This document shows positions 49,534 through 59,200 of a stretch of DNA of 64,000 nt, one piece after another. Below the pieces are notes generated by a model. That model had not been told where the DNA came from. It saw only the letters and a program-made list of their open reading frames with translations, and searched no databases. The position numbers and the translations under genes were made by a program. Position 1 is the first letter of the stretch; each line of letters begins with the position of its first letter. The DNA comes from DATARH01 sp050246595. GTDB taxonomy: Bacteria; Pseudomonadota; Alphaproteobacteria; ATCC43930; CGMCC-115725. The stretch is taken from positions 84,203 to 148,202 of the forward strand of contig JBFWVT010000004.1 in assembly GCA_050246595.1 (NCBI GenBank), written 5' to 3'.

Positions 49534-51690
49534 ATGACCACCAATTCCGCCGTCCGCAATATCCCCCTCGATCGTCTCACCCTGTCCCCCGCCAATGTCC
49601 GCAAGACCCCGCCTTCGGCAGCCGAGGATGCCGAGCTCAAGGCCAGCATCCGCGCCGGCGGGCTGAAGCAGAACCTGATCGTTTGTCCGGTTTCGAACCA
49701 GCCGGAGCGCTTCGCCGTCACCGCCGGCGGGCGGCGGCTCAAGGCTCTGCAGGAGCTTGCCGCCGAGGGTGCAATCGCAAGCGACTGCGATGTGCCGTGC
49801 CTGGTCGAGGAACCCGACGCCGCGCTTGAGACCTCGCTGATGGAAAATACGGTGCGCGCCGCGATGCATCCGGCTGACGAATTCGCGGCGATGGCGGCGC
49901 TGATCGATAGCGGCGTTACAGTTGAAGCAGTAGCGGCCCGTTTTGGCGTCTCCGAACGGCATGTCCGGCAGCGCTTGAAGCTCGGCAAGCTCGCGCCGGA
50001 GTTGCTCGACGCGTTCCGCACCGGGAAGGTCAGCCTTGAGACGGTGACCGCGTTCACGCTCGGCGCCGATCACGCCGCCCAGCTCGCGGTCTGGCAGCGG
50101 GTCAAGGACCAGCCCTATATCCACGCTTACACCCTGAAGCGCCTCCTGACCGAGAGCGCCATCCCGCTCGATTCCGATCTTGGCCAGTTTGTCGGCGTCG
50201 AGATCTACGAGGCCGCTGGCGGGCACATCACGCGCGACCTGTTCAGCCGCGACGACGAAGGCTTTTTGGACGATGCCGCGCTGGTGCGCCGGCTCGCGAT
50301 CGAAAAGCTCGAACAGAAAGCCGCCGAACTGCGCGCCGAATGGGCCTGGGCGAAAGCCGTGCTCGATCCCGATTACGGCTTCCTCTCGCAGTACCGCCGC
50401 ATCGAGCCGCAACCGGCCGAATATCCGCCCGAGATCGCCGCCGAACTCGACCGCATCGAAGCACGGCTTGAGGAACTGGGCGAATTGCCGGACGAAGAGC
50501 TCGGCGACGATCTGATGGCGGAAGCCACGCGTCTCGAAGAGCGCCGCGACGAGATCATCGAGACGACTGAAGCCGAGGCGGTCTACAGCGAAGCGGATCG
50601 CAAGCGCGCCGGCGTTATCGTTACGGTTGGTGATGAGGGCGGCTTCCTGATCCATCAGGGCCTGATCGAACGCGCTGCATCTGCTGTCGCTGCCGAGGCA
50701 GGCGAACAAGGCGACGACGAACCGGGCGGCGATGGCGCCGATAATTTCCCCCGCGCTTCCCGCGCGCCGGCCACGGCGCTATCCGGCCAGCGCGACCGCG
50801 CGATGAGCCCGGAGCAGCAGATCCGCAAGGCATGCGGCTTCAGCCAGGGGCATGTCGAAGATCTCAAATCCTACCGGCTGCAGATCACGCGGGCGTATCT
50901 GGCCGGCGATTTCGCGGCCGCTTTCGATCTCGCGCTCTATACGTTATGCACCGACCTGATAAGCCATGGCTATCACGACCGCCCGCTCGATCTGCGGGCC
51001 GATGAGACGACGCTGCGCAGCACGCTCAACGATCTGGCCGGCACGCCGGCCGACCGGCTGCTGACGGCGCGCGAAGCGGCGCTCGACACCGCCTGGCTCG
51101 ATCTACCGCCGGCGCAGGGCTTCGCCGCGCTCTCGGCGCTGCCGGCCGAAGCCAAGCAGCGCCTCTTCGCCTGGTGCATCGCGCTGATGCTGAAGCCGCA
51201 GCTGGCGATCGAGGACGATGCCGATCTGGTCATCGAGGCAACCGGGCGGCGTCTGGCGATCCCGTTCGCCGATCTGTGGCGCCCGACCGCTCTCAATTAC
51301 TGGGGCCGGATCAGGAAGGCACATGCGCTCGATGTGGCGAAGGACATTCTCGGGCCTCGCTGGGCGCGCGATCACGAGCTCGATAAGAAGCCGGTGCTCG
51401 CCGCGGCACTGGAAACGGCATTCGATCCCGAGGCGAGCGCCGCCTCGATCCATCTCGAGGGGGTGCGCGATCAAGCCGCCGCGTGGCTGCCGCCTGGCTT
51501 CGCCTTTGCCGAAGCGGCTGGCGACGCGGAAGCGACCGAGGCAACCGCAGTCGAGGAACCCGGCAGCGAGGCGGCGGACGGTCCGGAGCCGGTCGATGCC
51601 GGCGAGGATGAAGAAAGCGACGACATCCCGGCTTTTCTGACCGGCGATGTGCCGGACGGCGTGCGCCCGAACGGTGCCGCCCTGTCCTGA
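49534..51690 (+). CDS. ParB/RepB/Spo0J family protein (long form)
   Basis: A 718-residue protein. The ParB N-terminal nuclease-like domain (residues 8-110: IPLDRLTLSPANVRKTPP...ELKASIRAGGLKQNLIVCPV...AGGRRLKAL, MENTVRAAMHPADEFAAM) is followed by the helix-turn-helix VEAVAARFGVSERHVRQRLKLGKL. A long helical, acidic C-terminal region completes it. This long form, unlike 300-residue chromosomal ParB, is typical of plasmid/ICE modules with a strawberry-notch helicase. The 285-base leader has a CGGGAG-AGGG-CTCCCG hairpin (near 49488). Confidence 0.88.
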   Translation: MTTNSAVRNIPLDRLTLSPANVRKTPPSAAEDAELKASIRAGGLKQNLIVCPVSNQPERFAVTAGGRRLKALQELAAEGAIASDCDVPCLVEEPDAALETSLMENTVRAAMHPADEFAAMAALIDSGVTVEAVAARFGVSERHVRQRLKLGKLAPELLDAFRTGKVSLETVTAFTLGADHAAQLAVWQRVKDQPYIHAYTLKRLLTESAIPLDSDLGQFVGVEIYEAAGGHITRDLFSRDDEGFLDDAALVRRLAIEKLEQKAAELRAEWAWAKAVLDPDYGFLSQYRRIEPQPAEYPPEIAAELDRIEARLEELGELPDEELGDDLMAEATRLEERRDEIIETTEAEAVYSEADRKRAGVIVTVGDEGGFLIHQGLIERAASAVAAEAGEQGDDEPGGDGADNFPRASRAPATALSGQRDRAMSPEQQIRKACGFSQGHVEDLKSYRLQITRAYLAGDFAAAFDLALYTLCTDLISHGYHDRPLDLRADETTLRSTLNDLAGTPADRLLTAREAALDTAWLDLPPAQGFAALSALPAEAKQRLFAWCIALMLKPQLAIEDDADLVIEATGRRLAIPFADLWRPTALNYWGRIRKAHALDVAKDILGPRWARDHELDKKPVLAAALETAFDPEASAASIHLEGVRDQAAAWLPPGFAFAEAAGDAEATEATAVEEPGSEAADGPEPVDAGEDEESDDIPAFLTGDVPDGVRPNGAALS

Positions 51691-51838
51691 GCGGCGGCTG
51701 CTTTCCAGGCCTCATGGAGCAAAAGGAAGAGGACGAAGCCTGTCAGGGCGGGCCTGGAACCGGGAGAGGATTCCGGGCTTGCCTCTGGGCCGGGCGGTTC
51801 CGGCAGGGGGCCTTCCCCGCTCTCCGGAGTCCGTTCTC

Positions 51839-52008
51839 ATGCCCGACACATCAGCCTGCTTCGATTTCAAGAAACGCGTCGCCTACGACGCTGACGCCAA
51901 GCGCCGCTTTCACCGCCATGCCCGCGCGCAGCTGCTAAAGCTCGCCGAAGCGCTCGGTCTTGAAACCCATGAATACGATCTGCGCTCCAATGAAGGCGGC
52001 ATCGCCGT
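51839..52008 (+). pseudogene. 5' part of a conserved module gene split by an insertion
   Basis: The gene begins MPDTSACFDFKKRVAYDADA and runs to EYDLRSNEGGIAV at 52008. There the tyrosine-recombinase element starts. The frame then reads 11 foreign residues to a stop at 52042. Joined to the 3' part (55409-55625), it restores a continuous frame of about 128 residues across GGIAV-SGEITL. The family is not recognised. Confidence 0.75.
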
Positions 52009-52019
52009 TATGTGGAATG
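52001..52019. repeat. Left end of the recombinase element: 8-bp repeat plus 11-bp arm
   Basis: ATCGCCGT (52001-52008) is followed by arm TATGTGGAATG (52009-52019). The mirror image lies at 55390-55408. Confidence 0.8.
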
Positions 52020-52067
52020 CTCGCCGACTGGGGCTTCCGTAAAAGCGGAAAATAACGGCGTGAAGGG

Positions 52068-53078
52068 GTGAATGTGGAAGCTGATCTGCTGCTGCCACCG
52101 CATGTTCACAAGCTGCCGCGTGCTGCCGAATGGTTGAAGCTGCAGGTCGCACTGGGACGTGCCGCGAACACCATCGCTGCTTATGGCCGCGGCCTCGACG
52201 ACTATCTTTCCTTTTGTTCTCGCACTGGCATCGATCCCCAGCGTGCCGGTCGGGCTGAGATCGCAACCTATCTGCGCGATCTGGCCGAACGACCGCCTAC
52301 ACATAGCCGCTCTGCCACGGGGCTCGCGAACGCAACACTCCGCCAGCGCGTGACGATCATCCGGCTGTTCTACGAGCACTTGGTCGAGGAAGGGGTACGG
52401 CCGGTGAACCCCGTTGGCCGCGGCGCCGCGGGCGGCAGGGGCGGGCGCGCCATGGTCCAGGCTCAGCGACAGCTGCCGTGGATTCCGAGCGAGGATGATT
52501 GGCGCGCTATCATCGACGCAGCACGCGACGAGCCGCTGCGTAACCGCCTGATGCTGGCGCTCGCCTATGATGCTGCGCTGCGCCGCGAGGAGCTGTGCTC
52601 GCTCGAGACCGGCGATTTCGACCCGGCATACCGCACGCTGACGCTGCGCGCCGAGACGACGAAGACGAAGCGGGCGCGGTGCATCCCTTACTCGGCCGCC
52701 GCCGCCGAACTCTTTGCCGCCTACCTTCGCGAGCGGCGGGTGTTGGCCACGTCTCGCGGGCTATTGTTCCTATCGACATCCACCCGCAACCGCGCCACGC
52801 CGATCAGCAAATGGAGCTGGTCGAAGATCGTTCGCGGACTCGGCCTGCGTGCCGGCGTGGCGAAGCTGACGACGCACAGCTTCCGCCACCTCTGTCTCAC
52901 CGATCTTGCCCGCGCCGGTTGGGAGGCTCACGAGATTGCCTCCTTCGCGGGTCATCGCAGTCTGCAGAGCACGCTGCTCTACATCCACCTCAGCGCCCGC
53001 GACTTGGCCGGCAAGTTCGCGCGCGGCATGGCTGCGGTTCACGATCAGCGCGTGGCCTCGCTGCTCGGCCATCCGTAA
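52068..53078 (+). CDS. Tyrosine recombinase A of the element
   Basis: A 336-residue tyrosine recombinase with an N-terminal core-binding domain (LGRAANTIAAYGRGLDDYLSFCSRTGI) and a catalytic domain. The catalytic residues are Arg in YDAALRREELCSLETGDF, His-x2-Arg in THSFRHLCLTDLARAG, His in SFAGHRSLQS and Tyr in TLLYIHLS. GTG 52068 starts just inside the left end. Its stop TAA overlaps the ATG of the next gene (TAATG), so the two are coupled. Confidence 0.85.
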   Translation: MNVEADLLLPPHVHKLPRAAEWLKLQVALGRAANTIAAYGRGLDDYLSFCSRTGIDPQRAGRAEIATYLRDLAERPPTHSRSATGLANATLRQRVTIIRLFYEHLVEEGVRPVNPVGRGAAGGRGGRAMVQAQRQLPWIPSEDDWRAIIDAARDEPLRNRLMLALAYDAALRREELCSLETGDFDPAYRTLTLRAETTKTKRARCIPYSAAAAELFAAYLRERRVLATSRGLLFLSTSTRNRATPISKWSWSKIVRGLGLRAGVAKLTTHSFRHLCLTDLARAGWEAHEIASFAGHRSLQSTLLYIHLSARDLAGKFARGMAAVHDQRVASLLGHP

Positions 53079-55378
53079 TGGACTACGCGGGCCACAAAGG
53101 GGCGCGCGCTAACGACGCGCCGTTTCTCTTGGCCGATGAGCGATTTGATCGAACGCCTGAGCTCTCGGTTCCCGAATGTTCGGCGCTCGCGCTGCTGGAT
53201 CGAACCTTTGAGGCCGGCTCACCGATCTGGCCGCCGGGTGCCCGGGAGGCGATCAGCCGCCTGACAATGCCGCTGCGCACCACGCTCGATTGGCTGCGCA
53301 CTCCGAAATCGACGCAATACGCGATTATTCATTTACTCGTCCGCGAGATGCACCGGCGCGATCGCGCCTATTGGGGTTGGTCCAGCGACGAGTGGATCGA
53401 AACTCTGTGCGCCGATTTCCCGTCCTTCAGGTTACGGCACGGCCCCGGGGGAAAGTGCCGCCAGGACGTGCTTGCGATCGCCTACCTGCTGTGCGGTTTC
53501 GACCGGCTGGCCGAGATCGGCCGCTTCCTGCGCTATCATCTCGCCGTCAAGGTCTTCGGTCGCGCCGCTGTCGACCGGGCGACGAGCCGGATACTCTCGG
53601 AAATGGCCGGCATTGGCTACACCGTGGCGCATCAGGACTACGGGGTAGCGCAGGCGCTGCACGACGCCTTCCTGATCCAGCGCTCGGCGCAGCTCGACGC
53701 GATTACGCCGGAGACACTGCGGATCGTCGCCTCCAGCTCGCAGCTCCTGATCCGGCGTGCCGCCGCGACGCTGTCACGGACTTTGATGCGCCTCGGCATC
53801 ATCCGATCCGCGCCGGACGATCACGGCAGGTCCGGTCGCAGGCCGTCGTCGGGCTATCGAGCATCCGAGGGTGTCCAGCCCGAATGGCTAGATTACTGCA
53901 ACCGCTGGCGAGCAACTTCGACAAGTGCCGAGACCACGCGCGAGCAGGTCTATTATCGCATTCTCAAATGCGGCCGTTGGCTGGCCGCCAAGCATCCGGA
54001 AGTCGCAACCCCGGGGGACCTGTCGCGCGCGGTGGCGATCGAATACGTCGCCGCCGTCGACCGCATGACGATCGGCGAGTGGGCGAACCCCAACGCCAAC
54101 TACGTCCAACCTCTCGGCAAACCGCTCAAACCAAGAGCAAAGGCTTCGCATCTGAGCGCGATGCGCCACTTCATCCGCGATCTCCAGGAATGGGAATGGA
54201 TCCCTCGGCGCTTTGATCCGGCACGGGCGCTTGCCTTGCCGAGATCAGTGCGCGTGCTGATCGGCCCCGCTCCGCGCATCGTCGCCGACGATCATTGGGC
54301 GAAGCTCGTCTGGGCCGGGATGAATCTCACTGCGGCCGATGTTCAGGCTGTCGCCCCGGGTGCTTCCAGAGCACCCGGAGCCTATTATCCGATCGAGATG
54401 GTTCGCGCGCTCGCGCATCTCTGGCTGTTCGGGGCTCTGCGCAGCGATGAAATCCACCGCCTGCCGGTCGGCTGCATCCGCTGGCTGCAAGACGATAGCT
54501 CCGAAACCGGGTGCGTGCGGACCTGTCTGCTGGACGTCCCGATCAACAAGACCGCGACCGCTTTCACCAAGCCGGTCGACGCCATCCTGGGCGAGGCCGT
54601 CGAGGTGTGGCAGCGGATACGGCGACCTCATCCCAAAATGCTCGACGAGAAAACCGGCGCGATGGTCGACTTTCTCTTCGTCCATCGTGGGAGCCGGGTC
54701 GCGCGGGATTACCTGAACCGCTCGCTGATCCCGATGCTTTGTGCCAAGGCAGGCATACCGCTCGCCGATGCGCGTGGCCGGATCACCAGCCATCGGGGAC
54801 GCGCAACGATCGCGTCGCAGCTCTGCAATTCCAAGGAGCCGCTGACGCTTTTTGAGCTACAGACCTGGCTTGGGCACGCCTCGCCGGCATCGACACAGCA
54901 TTATGCTGCCGTGACGCCGACCAAGCTGTCGGGTGCGGTGCAGCGTGCCGGATACTTCCAGCGCAATCTGCGCACGATCGAGGTTCTGGTCGACCAGGAT
55001 GCGATCCGGAGTGGGTCGGCGGCTTCGGGCGAGCCATGGCGCTTTTACGATCTCGGCCATGGCCTTTGCACATATGACTTCTTCGATCAGTGCCCGCATC
55101 GCATGGCCTGCGTCAAATGCAGCTTCTATATTCCCAAGGAATCTGCGCGGGCGCAGGCGCTGGAAGCCAAAGTCAATCTTGCGCGGATGCTTCGAGAAAT
55201 ACCGCTGCTGGACGAGGAACGCGCCGCTGTCGAAGACGGCATGGAAGCGATGACAAAGCTCGCGAGCAGCCTACGCGACATCGCCACACCCGACGGCCGC
55301 ACCCCCGCCGAGATTGCTGCCGTCGTTTTTCCGGGAGTCGATGCATCGACTCCCGGAAAAACAGAACCCGAGCGCTGA
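53078..55378 (+). CDS. Large tyrosine recombinase B of the element
   Basis: A 766-residue protein. The first 270 residues are of unknown type. A SAM-like domain (SAETTREQVYYRILKCGRWLAAKHPEV) and a catalytic domain follow. The catalytic domain has Arg in LWLFGALRSDEIHRLPVGCI, His-x2-Arg in ITSHRGRATIASQL, His in WLGHASPAS and Tyr in TQHYAAVTP. A Cys-rich block (CPHRMACVKCSFYIPKES) near residue 680 may bind zinc. The large/small recombinase pair recalls TnpA/TnpB of Tn554-like elements. A 38-bp palindrome lies in its last codons. Confidence 0.85.
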   Translation: MDYAGHKGARANDAPFLLADERFDRTPELSVPECSALALLDRTFEAGSPIWPPGAREAISRLTMPLRTTLDWLRTPKSTQYAIIHLLVREMHRRDRAYWGWSSDEWIETLCADFPSFRLRHGPGGKCRQDVLAIAYLLCGFDRLAEIGRFLRYHLAVKVFGRAAVDRATSRILSEMAGIGYTVAHQDYGVAQALHDAFLIQRSAQLDAITPETLRIVASSSQLLIRRAAATLSRTLMRLGIIRSAPDDHGRSGRRPSSGYRASEGVQPEWLDYCNRWRATSTSAETTREQVYYRILKCGRWLAAKHPEVATPGDLSRAVAIEYVAAVDRMTIGEWANPNANYVQPLGKPLKPRAKASHLSAMRHFIRDLQEWEWIPRRFDPARALALPRSVRVLIGPAPRIVADDHWAKLVWAGMNLTAADVQAVAPGASRAPGAYYPIEMVRALAHLWLFGALRSDEIHRLPVGCIRWLQDDSSETGCVRTCLLDVPINKTATAFTKPVDAILGEAVEVWQRIRRPHPKMLDEKTGAMVDFLFVHRGSRVARDYLNRSLIPMLCAKAGIPLADARGRITSHRGRATIASQLCNSKEPLTLFELQTWLGHASPASTQHYAAVTPTKLSGAVQRAGYFQRNLRTIEVLVDQDAIRSGSAASGEPWRFYDLGHGLCTYDFFDQCPHRMACVKCSFYIPKESARAQALEAKVNLARMLREIPLLDEERAAVEDGMEAMTKLASSLRDIATPDGRTPAEIAAVVFPGVDASTPGKTEPER
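55325..55362. repeat. 38-bp perfect palindrome in the 3' end of recombinase B
   Basis: Every base from 55325 to 55344 pairs with 55343 to 55362 around the centre TGCA. The outer halves are GTTTTTCCGGGAGTCGA and its complement. It encodes FPGVDASTPGKT and ends 14 bases before the stop. It could be a terminator-like hairpin, since A/T tracts flank the stem, or a recombinase/accessory site. Confidence 0.7.
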
Positions 55379-55389
55379 CGCCCTCTTTA

Positions 55390-55408
55390 CATTCCACATA
55401 ATCGCCGT
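55390..55408. repeat. Right end of the recombinase element: 11-bp arm plus 8-bp repeat
   Basis: CATTCCACATA (55390-55400) is followed by ATCGCCGT (55401-55408), mirror and repeat of the left end at 52001-52019. Confidence 0.8.
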
Positions 55409-55625
55409 CTCCGGCGAGATCACATTGCATGCTGACCACCTCTATGTGCAGGCGAGCCAATCGGTCATGGGCGCCGATACCGGCATCCTGTTTCGCTCGT
55501 GCGAGGGGCGGCGCGACTACACCGGCGGGCGCAACAATTTCGCCTCACTCGACTTGCTGCACCGGCCCGACGAACTCGCCGCGCTGATCCGCCGGCATGT
55601 TCCCGTCGAGGGAGGCCAGGCATGA
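55409..55625 (+). pseudogene. 3' part of the conserved module gene split by the element
   Basis: The frame reads SGEITLHADHLYVQASQSVMGADTGILFRSCEGRRDYTGGRNNFASLDLLHRPDELAALIRRHV and stops at 55625. It overlaps the DUF6876 start (ATGA). The piece has no start of its own. With 51839-52008 it forms one gene interrupted at ATCGCCGT. Confidence 0.75.
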
Positions 55626-55987
55626 GCACCAAGAAACTTGATCCCGCCGTCCTCGCGCAATTCACCGGCAGCGAACACTGGTACCGCCATGGCCTCGTGC
55701 GAGACATTCTCTTCACCGACGGCGCCAAATGCGTCGCCGATGCCGGTGGCGCATACTGGTTGATCGATGAAATTGCGATCGCGCAGCGCTTCGAGAAAGC
55801 GGTCGCGGCCGAGGAATTCCAGGTCTGGAAGCTGACGGTCAATTCCGACCACACCGCCCGCCTTCTCTGCGAGGACGGCAATGGCCGTACCGTCTTTGAG
55901 AAGGCGATCGAGTTCACCGACTTTCCGGCCGACAGCATCGAGCTCTGGTTCGAGAACAGTACGATCTATCTGCCGAGCGAGCATTGA
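55622..55987 (+). CDS. DUF6876 family protein
   Basis: A 121-residue protein that matches the DUF6876 pattern (LDPAVLAQFTGSEHWYRHGLVRDILFTDGAKCVADAGGAYWLIDEIAIAQRF, then FQVWKLTVNSDHTARLLCEDGNG). The function is unknown. Such genes accompany ParB and strawberry-notch genes on plasmids and integrative elements. ATG 55622 overlaps the preceding gene's stop, with GGGAGG upstream. Confidence 0.8.
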   Translation: MSTKKLDPAVLAQFTGSEHWYRHGLVRDILFTDGAKCVADAGGAYWLIDEIAIAQRFEKAVAAEEFQVWKLTVNSDHTARLLCEDGNGRTVFEKAIEFTDFPADSIELWFENSTIYLPSEH

Positions 55988-56231
55988 GTGCGGCTGAGAC
56001 CGCGAGCCAACAACATCATCGTTGCCATAAACACCCCGCCGGAGGCATCGCGCGGCCCGAACCAAATCCGGGACAAGATTCCCGGCTGATCGGCCCGAGC
56101 GACTAGAGGGAGAGGGCCAAAGGGGCAAGGTGAGATCCGGGAAGGAGACGAGAGCGCTTCGCCGGACCTTGCCCCGGACCGCGTGACGCGTCGCCGGGGA
56201 TGCGCCTCGCCGCTCTCCCCGGAGATCTTCC

Positions 56232-59200
56232 ATGCTTGCCACTTCCGCCGCCGCGGCCAGGTCCGCGGTATTGCCGCTGTTCGCCGCCGCCCCAGCCCCC
56301 GATCGCGTTTCGGGGCTTTTTCATGCCGCAACCGAACTCGCGCGATTGCTCGGGCAGAGCCGTGCGCTCGACAGCCGCGCCTTGCGTACGACGATGGAGG
56401 CGGCGTTCGGCGCCTCGGATGCCGCCGGCGTCTGGGCCTGGAAGGACGCCTACGAAGCAGCCGAGGCGGCGCAGGTGCTGTTCCTGCGCAAATTCGGCCG
56501 GGCGATGAAGAGCCGGGCCGGGTCCGCCGCCGCGATGCTCGACATGCTGACCCGGCTTTCCGAGCGTCTGCCGTCGCAGACCCGCCGCTCGGAGGAAAGC
56601 AACCGCTTCCAGCAATTCTCGACGCCGATCGCGCTGGGCCTCGCCGCCGCCGAAGCCGCTTCGATCACCGCGGACGATCTCGTTCTCGAACCCTCGGCCG
56701 GGACGGGCCTGCTGGCGATCTTCGCCGAACTGGCCGGCGCCGCTCTCGTGCTGAACGAGCTTGCCGACACCCGCGCCGGATTGCTGGGGCGCCTGTACCG
56801 CGACTGCGCCGTGACAAGGCACAATGCCGAGCACATCCACGATCTGCTCGATCCGGCGGTCAAGCCCAGCGTCGTGCTGATGAACCCGCCCTTCTCATCC
56901 TCGCCCCATGTCGAGAAGCGCTTCGCCGAAGCCGCCTTCCGGCACCTCGCCTCGGCTTTCGCGCGGCTGCGCGAGGGCGGGCGCCTGGTCGCGATCACCG
57001 GCCACAATGTCGGACCCGAGGAACCGGGCTGGCGCGAAGGGTTCGTGCGGCTGCAGGAACGCGGCGGACGCGTCGTGTTCAGCGCGGCGATCTCGGGCCA
57101 GGCCTATGCCCGCCACGGCACGGTGATGGATACGCGGCTCACCGTCATCGACCGAATACCGGCCGATGACCCGCACCGCTTTCCGCCGTCGCCGGGCAAG
57201 GCCGCAACCGCTTCCGATCTGCTTGATCACGTCATGCGCTTGGTGCCGCCGCGCCCGGCCCTCGCACCCCCCGCCTCAAGCCCCCCGCCCGTGTTTCTAT
57301 CGGCGCGGCCTGCGCCGAAACCTGTGCCGACGCCGCTGTTTGCGCATCCCGTCGCGCCTCAGCCACGCGCCGCCGAACTCGCTTACGAGACCTGCGCGTG
57401 GGCACCGGCCGAGCGCGGCGGTCTGACCGCTGCGCTTTACGAGGGCTATGCGCTGCAGACCCTGCGCATCGCCGGCGCGCAGCCGCATCCGACCAGGCTT
57501 GTGCAATCGGCTGCAATGGCCGCCGTGGCGCCGCCGCGCCCGTCCTATAAGCCGCTCCTGCCGTCGCGTCTGGTCGAGGGCGGCCTTCTGTCGGACGCGC
57601 AGTGTGAGAGCATCGTCTATGCCGGCGAAGCGCATTCCGGCCACCTCGCCGGGTCCTACACGGTTGACGAGACCTGGGATCAGGTCGCCGCCGCTCCCGA
57701 GGGGGCCGAAGGGGCGGTGCGCTTCCGGCGCGGCTGGTTCCTCGGTGACGGCACCGGCGCCGGCAAGGGTCGCCAGGTCGCCGCGATCATCCTCGACAAC
57801 TGGCTCAAGGGCCGCCGCCGCGCGCTGTGGATCTCGAAATCCGACAAGCTGATCGAGGACGCCGAACGCGACTGGACGGCGCTTGGCGGCTACCGCTCCG
57901 ACCTCGTGCCGCTGTCGCGCTTCAAGCAGGGCGCCCCGATCAATCTCTCCGAAGGCATCCTGTTCACGACCTACGCAACATTGCGCACGCAAGCCAAAGG
58001 GGAGAGGAAGAGCCGCGTCCAGCAGATCGTCGACTGGCTTGGCCAGGACCCCGGCTCGGAGGCCGGGGCAGGTTTCGACGGCGTCGTCGTCTTTGACGAA
58101 GCGCATGCGATGGCCAATGCCGCCGGCGACAAAGGCGAACGCGGCGAGAAGAAACCCTCGCAGCAGGGTCAGGCCGGATTGCGGCTGCAGCACGCATTGC
58201 CCGAGGCGCGCATCCTCTATGTCTCGGCGACAGGTGCTACGACGGTGCAGAACCTTGCCTACGCCGCCCGGCTCGGTCTCTGGGGCAGCGGCGATTTTCC
58301 GTTTGCGACCCGCGCCGAGTTCGTCGCCGCGATGGAAGGCGGCGGCATCGCCGCGATGGAGGTGCTGGCGCGCGACCTGAAGGCGCTCGGCCTCTATGCC
58401 GCGCGCTCCCTGTCGTTCGAGGGCATCGAGTACGAGATCGTCGAACACGCGCTGACCCCGGAGCAGATGGCGATCTACGATTCCTATGCCGACGCGTTCC
58501 AGATCATTCACCGGAACCTGAACGCGGCGCTGAAAGCCGCCAACATCACCGGCGCCGATGGCGGCACCTATAACCGCCATGCCAAGGCCGCCGCGCGTTC
58601 GGCCTTCGAATCGAACAAGCAGCGCTTCTTCAATCATCTGCTGACGGCGATGAAATGCCCGACGCTGATCGCCGCCCTGCAGCGCGATCTCGATTTGGGC
58701 CACGCCGCGATCGTGCAGATCGTCTCGACCAACGAGGCATTGCTGGAGCGCCGCCTCGCCGAAATCCCGAGCTCGGAATGGGGCGATCTCTCGATCGACA
58801 TCACGCCGCGGGAATACGTGCTTGATTATCTGAACCACTCGTTCCCGACACAGCTGTTCGAGCTCTACACCGACGAAGAGGGCAACCTCCATTCGCGCCC
58901 GGTCACCGATGCCGACGGCAACCCGGTGCAATCGCGCGAGGCCGTCGAGCGGCGTGACCGGATGATCGAGCATCTGGCGTTATTGCCGCCGGTGCAGGGC
59001 GCGCTCGACCAGATCATGCACCGCTTCGGCACCGGGATGGTGGCCGAGGTTACGGGACGCTCGCGCCGCATCGTGAAACGCGGTGACCGGCTCTGCGTCG
59101 AGAGCCGTCCAGCGAGCGCGAATTTCGCTGAGACCTCCGCTTTTATGGATGACGACAAGCGCATCCTGGTCTTCTCGGATGCCGGCGGCACCGGGCGCAG

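Larger units (their letters stand above)
52009..55400. mobile_element. Two-tyrosine-recombinase element with loxP-like ends
   Basis: A 3392-bp element with 11-bp inverted ends (TATGTGGAATG at 52009-52019, CATTCCACATA at 55390-55400) and an 8-bp direct repeat ATCGCCGT on both flanks (52001-52008, 55401-55408). It contains only two tandem tyrosine recombinase genes. Removing it with one repeat restores the split host gene in frame. A circular form would carry arm, 8-bp centre and arm, the layout of a tyrosine recombinase core site. Confidence 0.85.

Noticed and set aside
57297..58973. 558-residue minus-strand frame opposite the strawberry-notch gene
   Set aside because: It is antisense to conserved helicase motifs and has the biased composition of a shadow frame.
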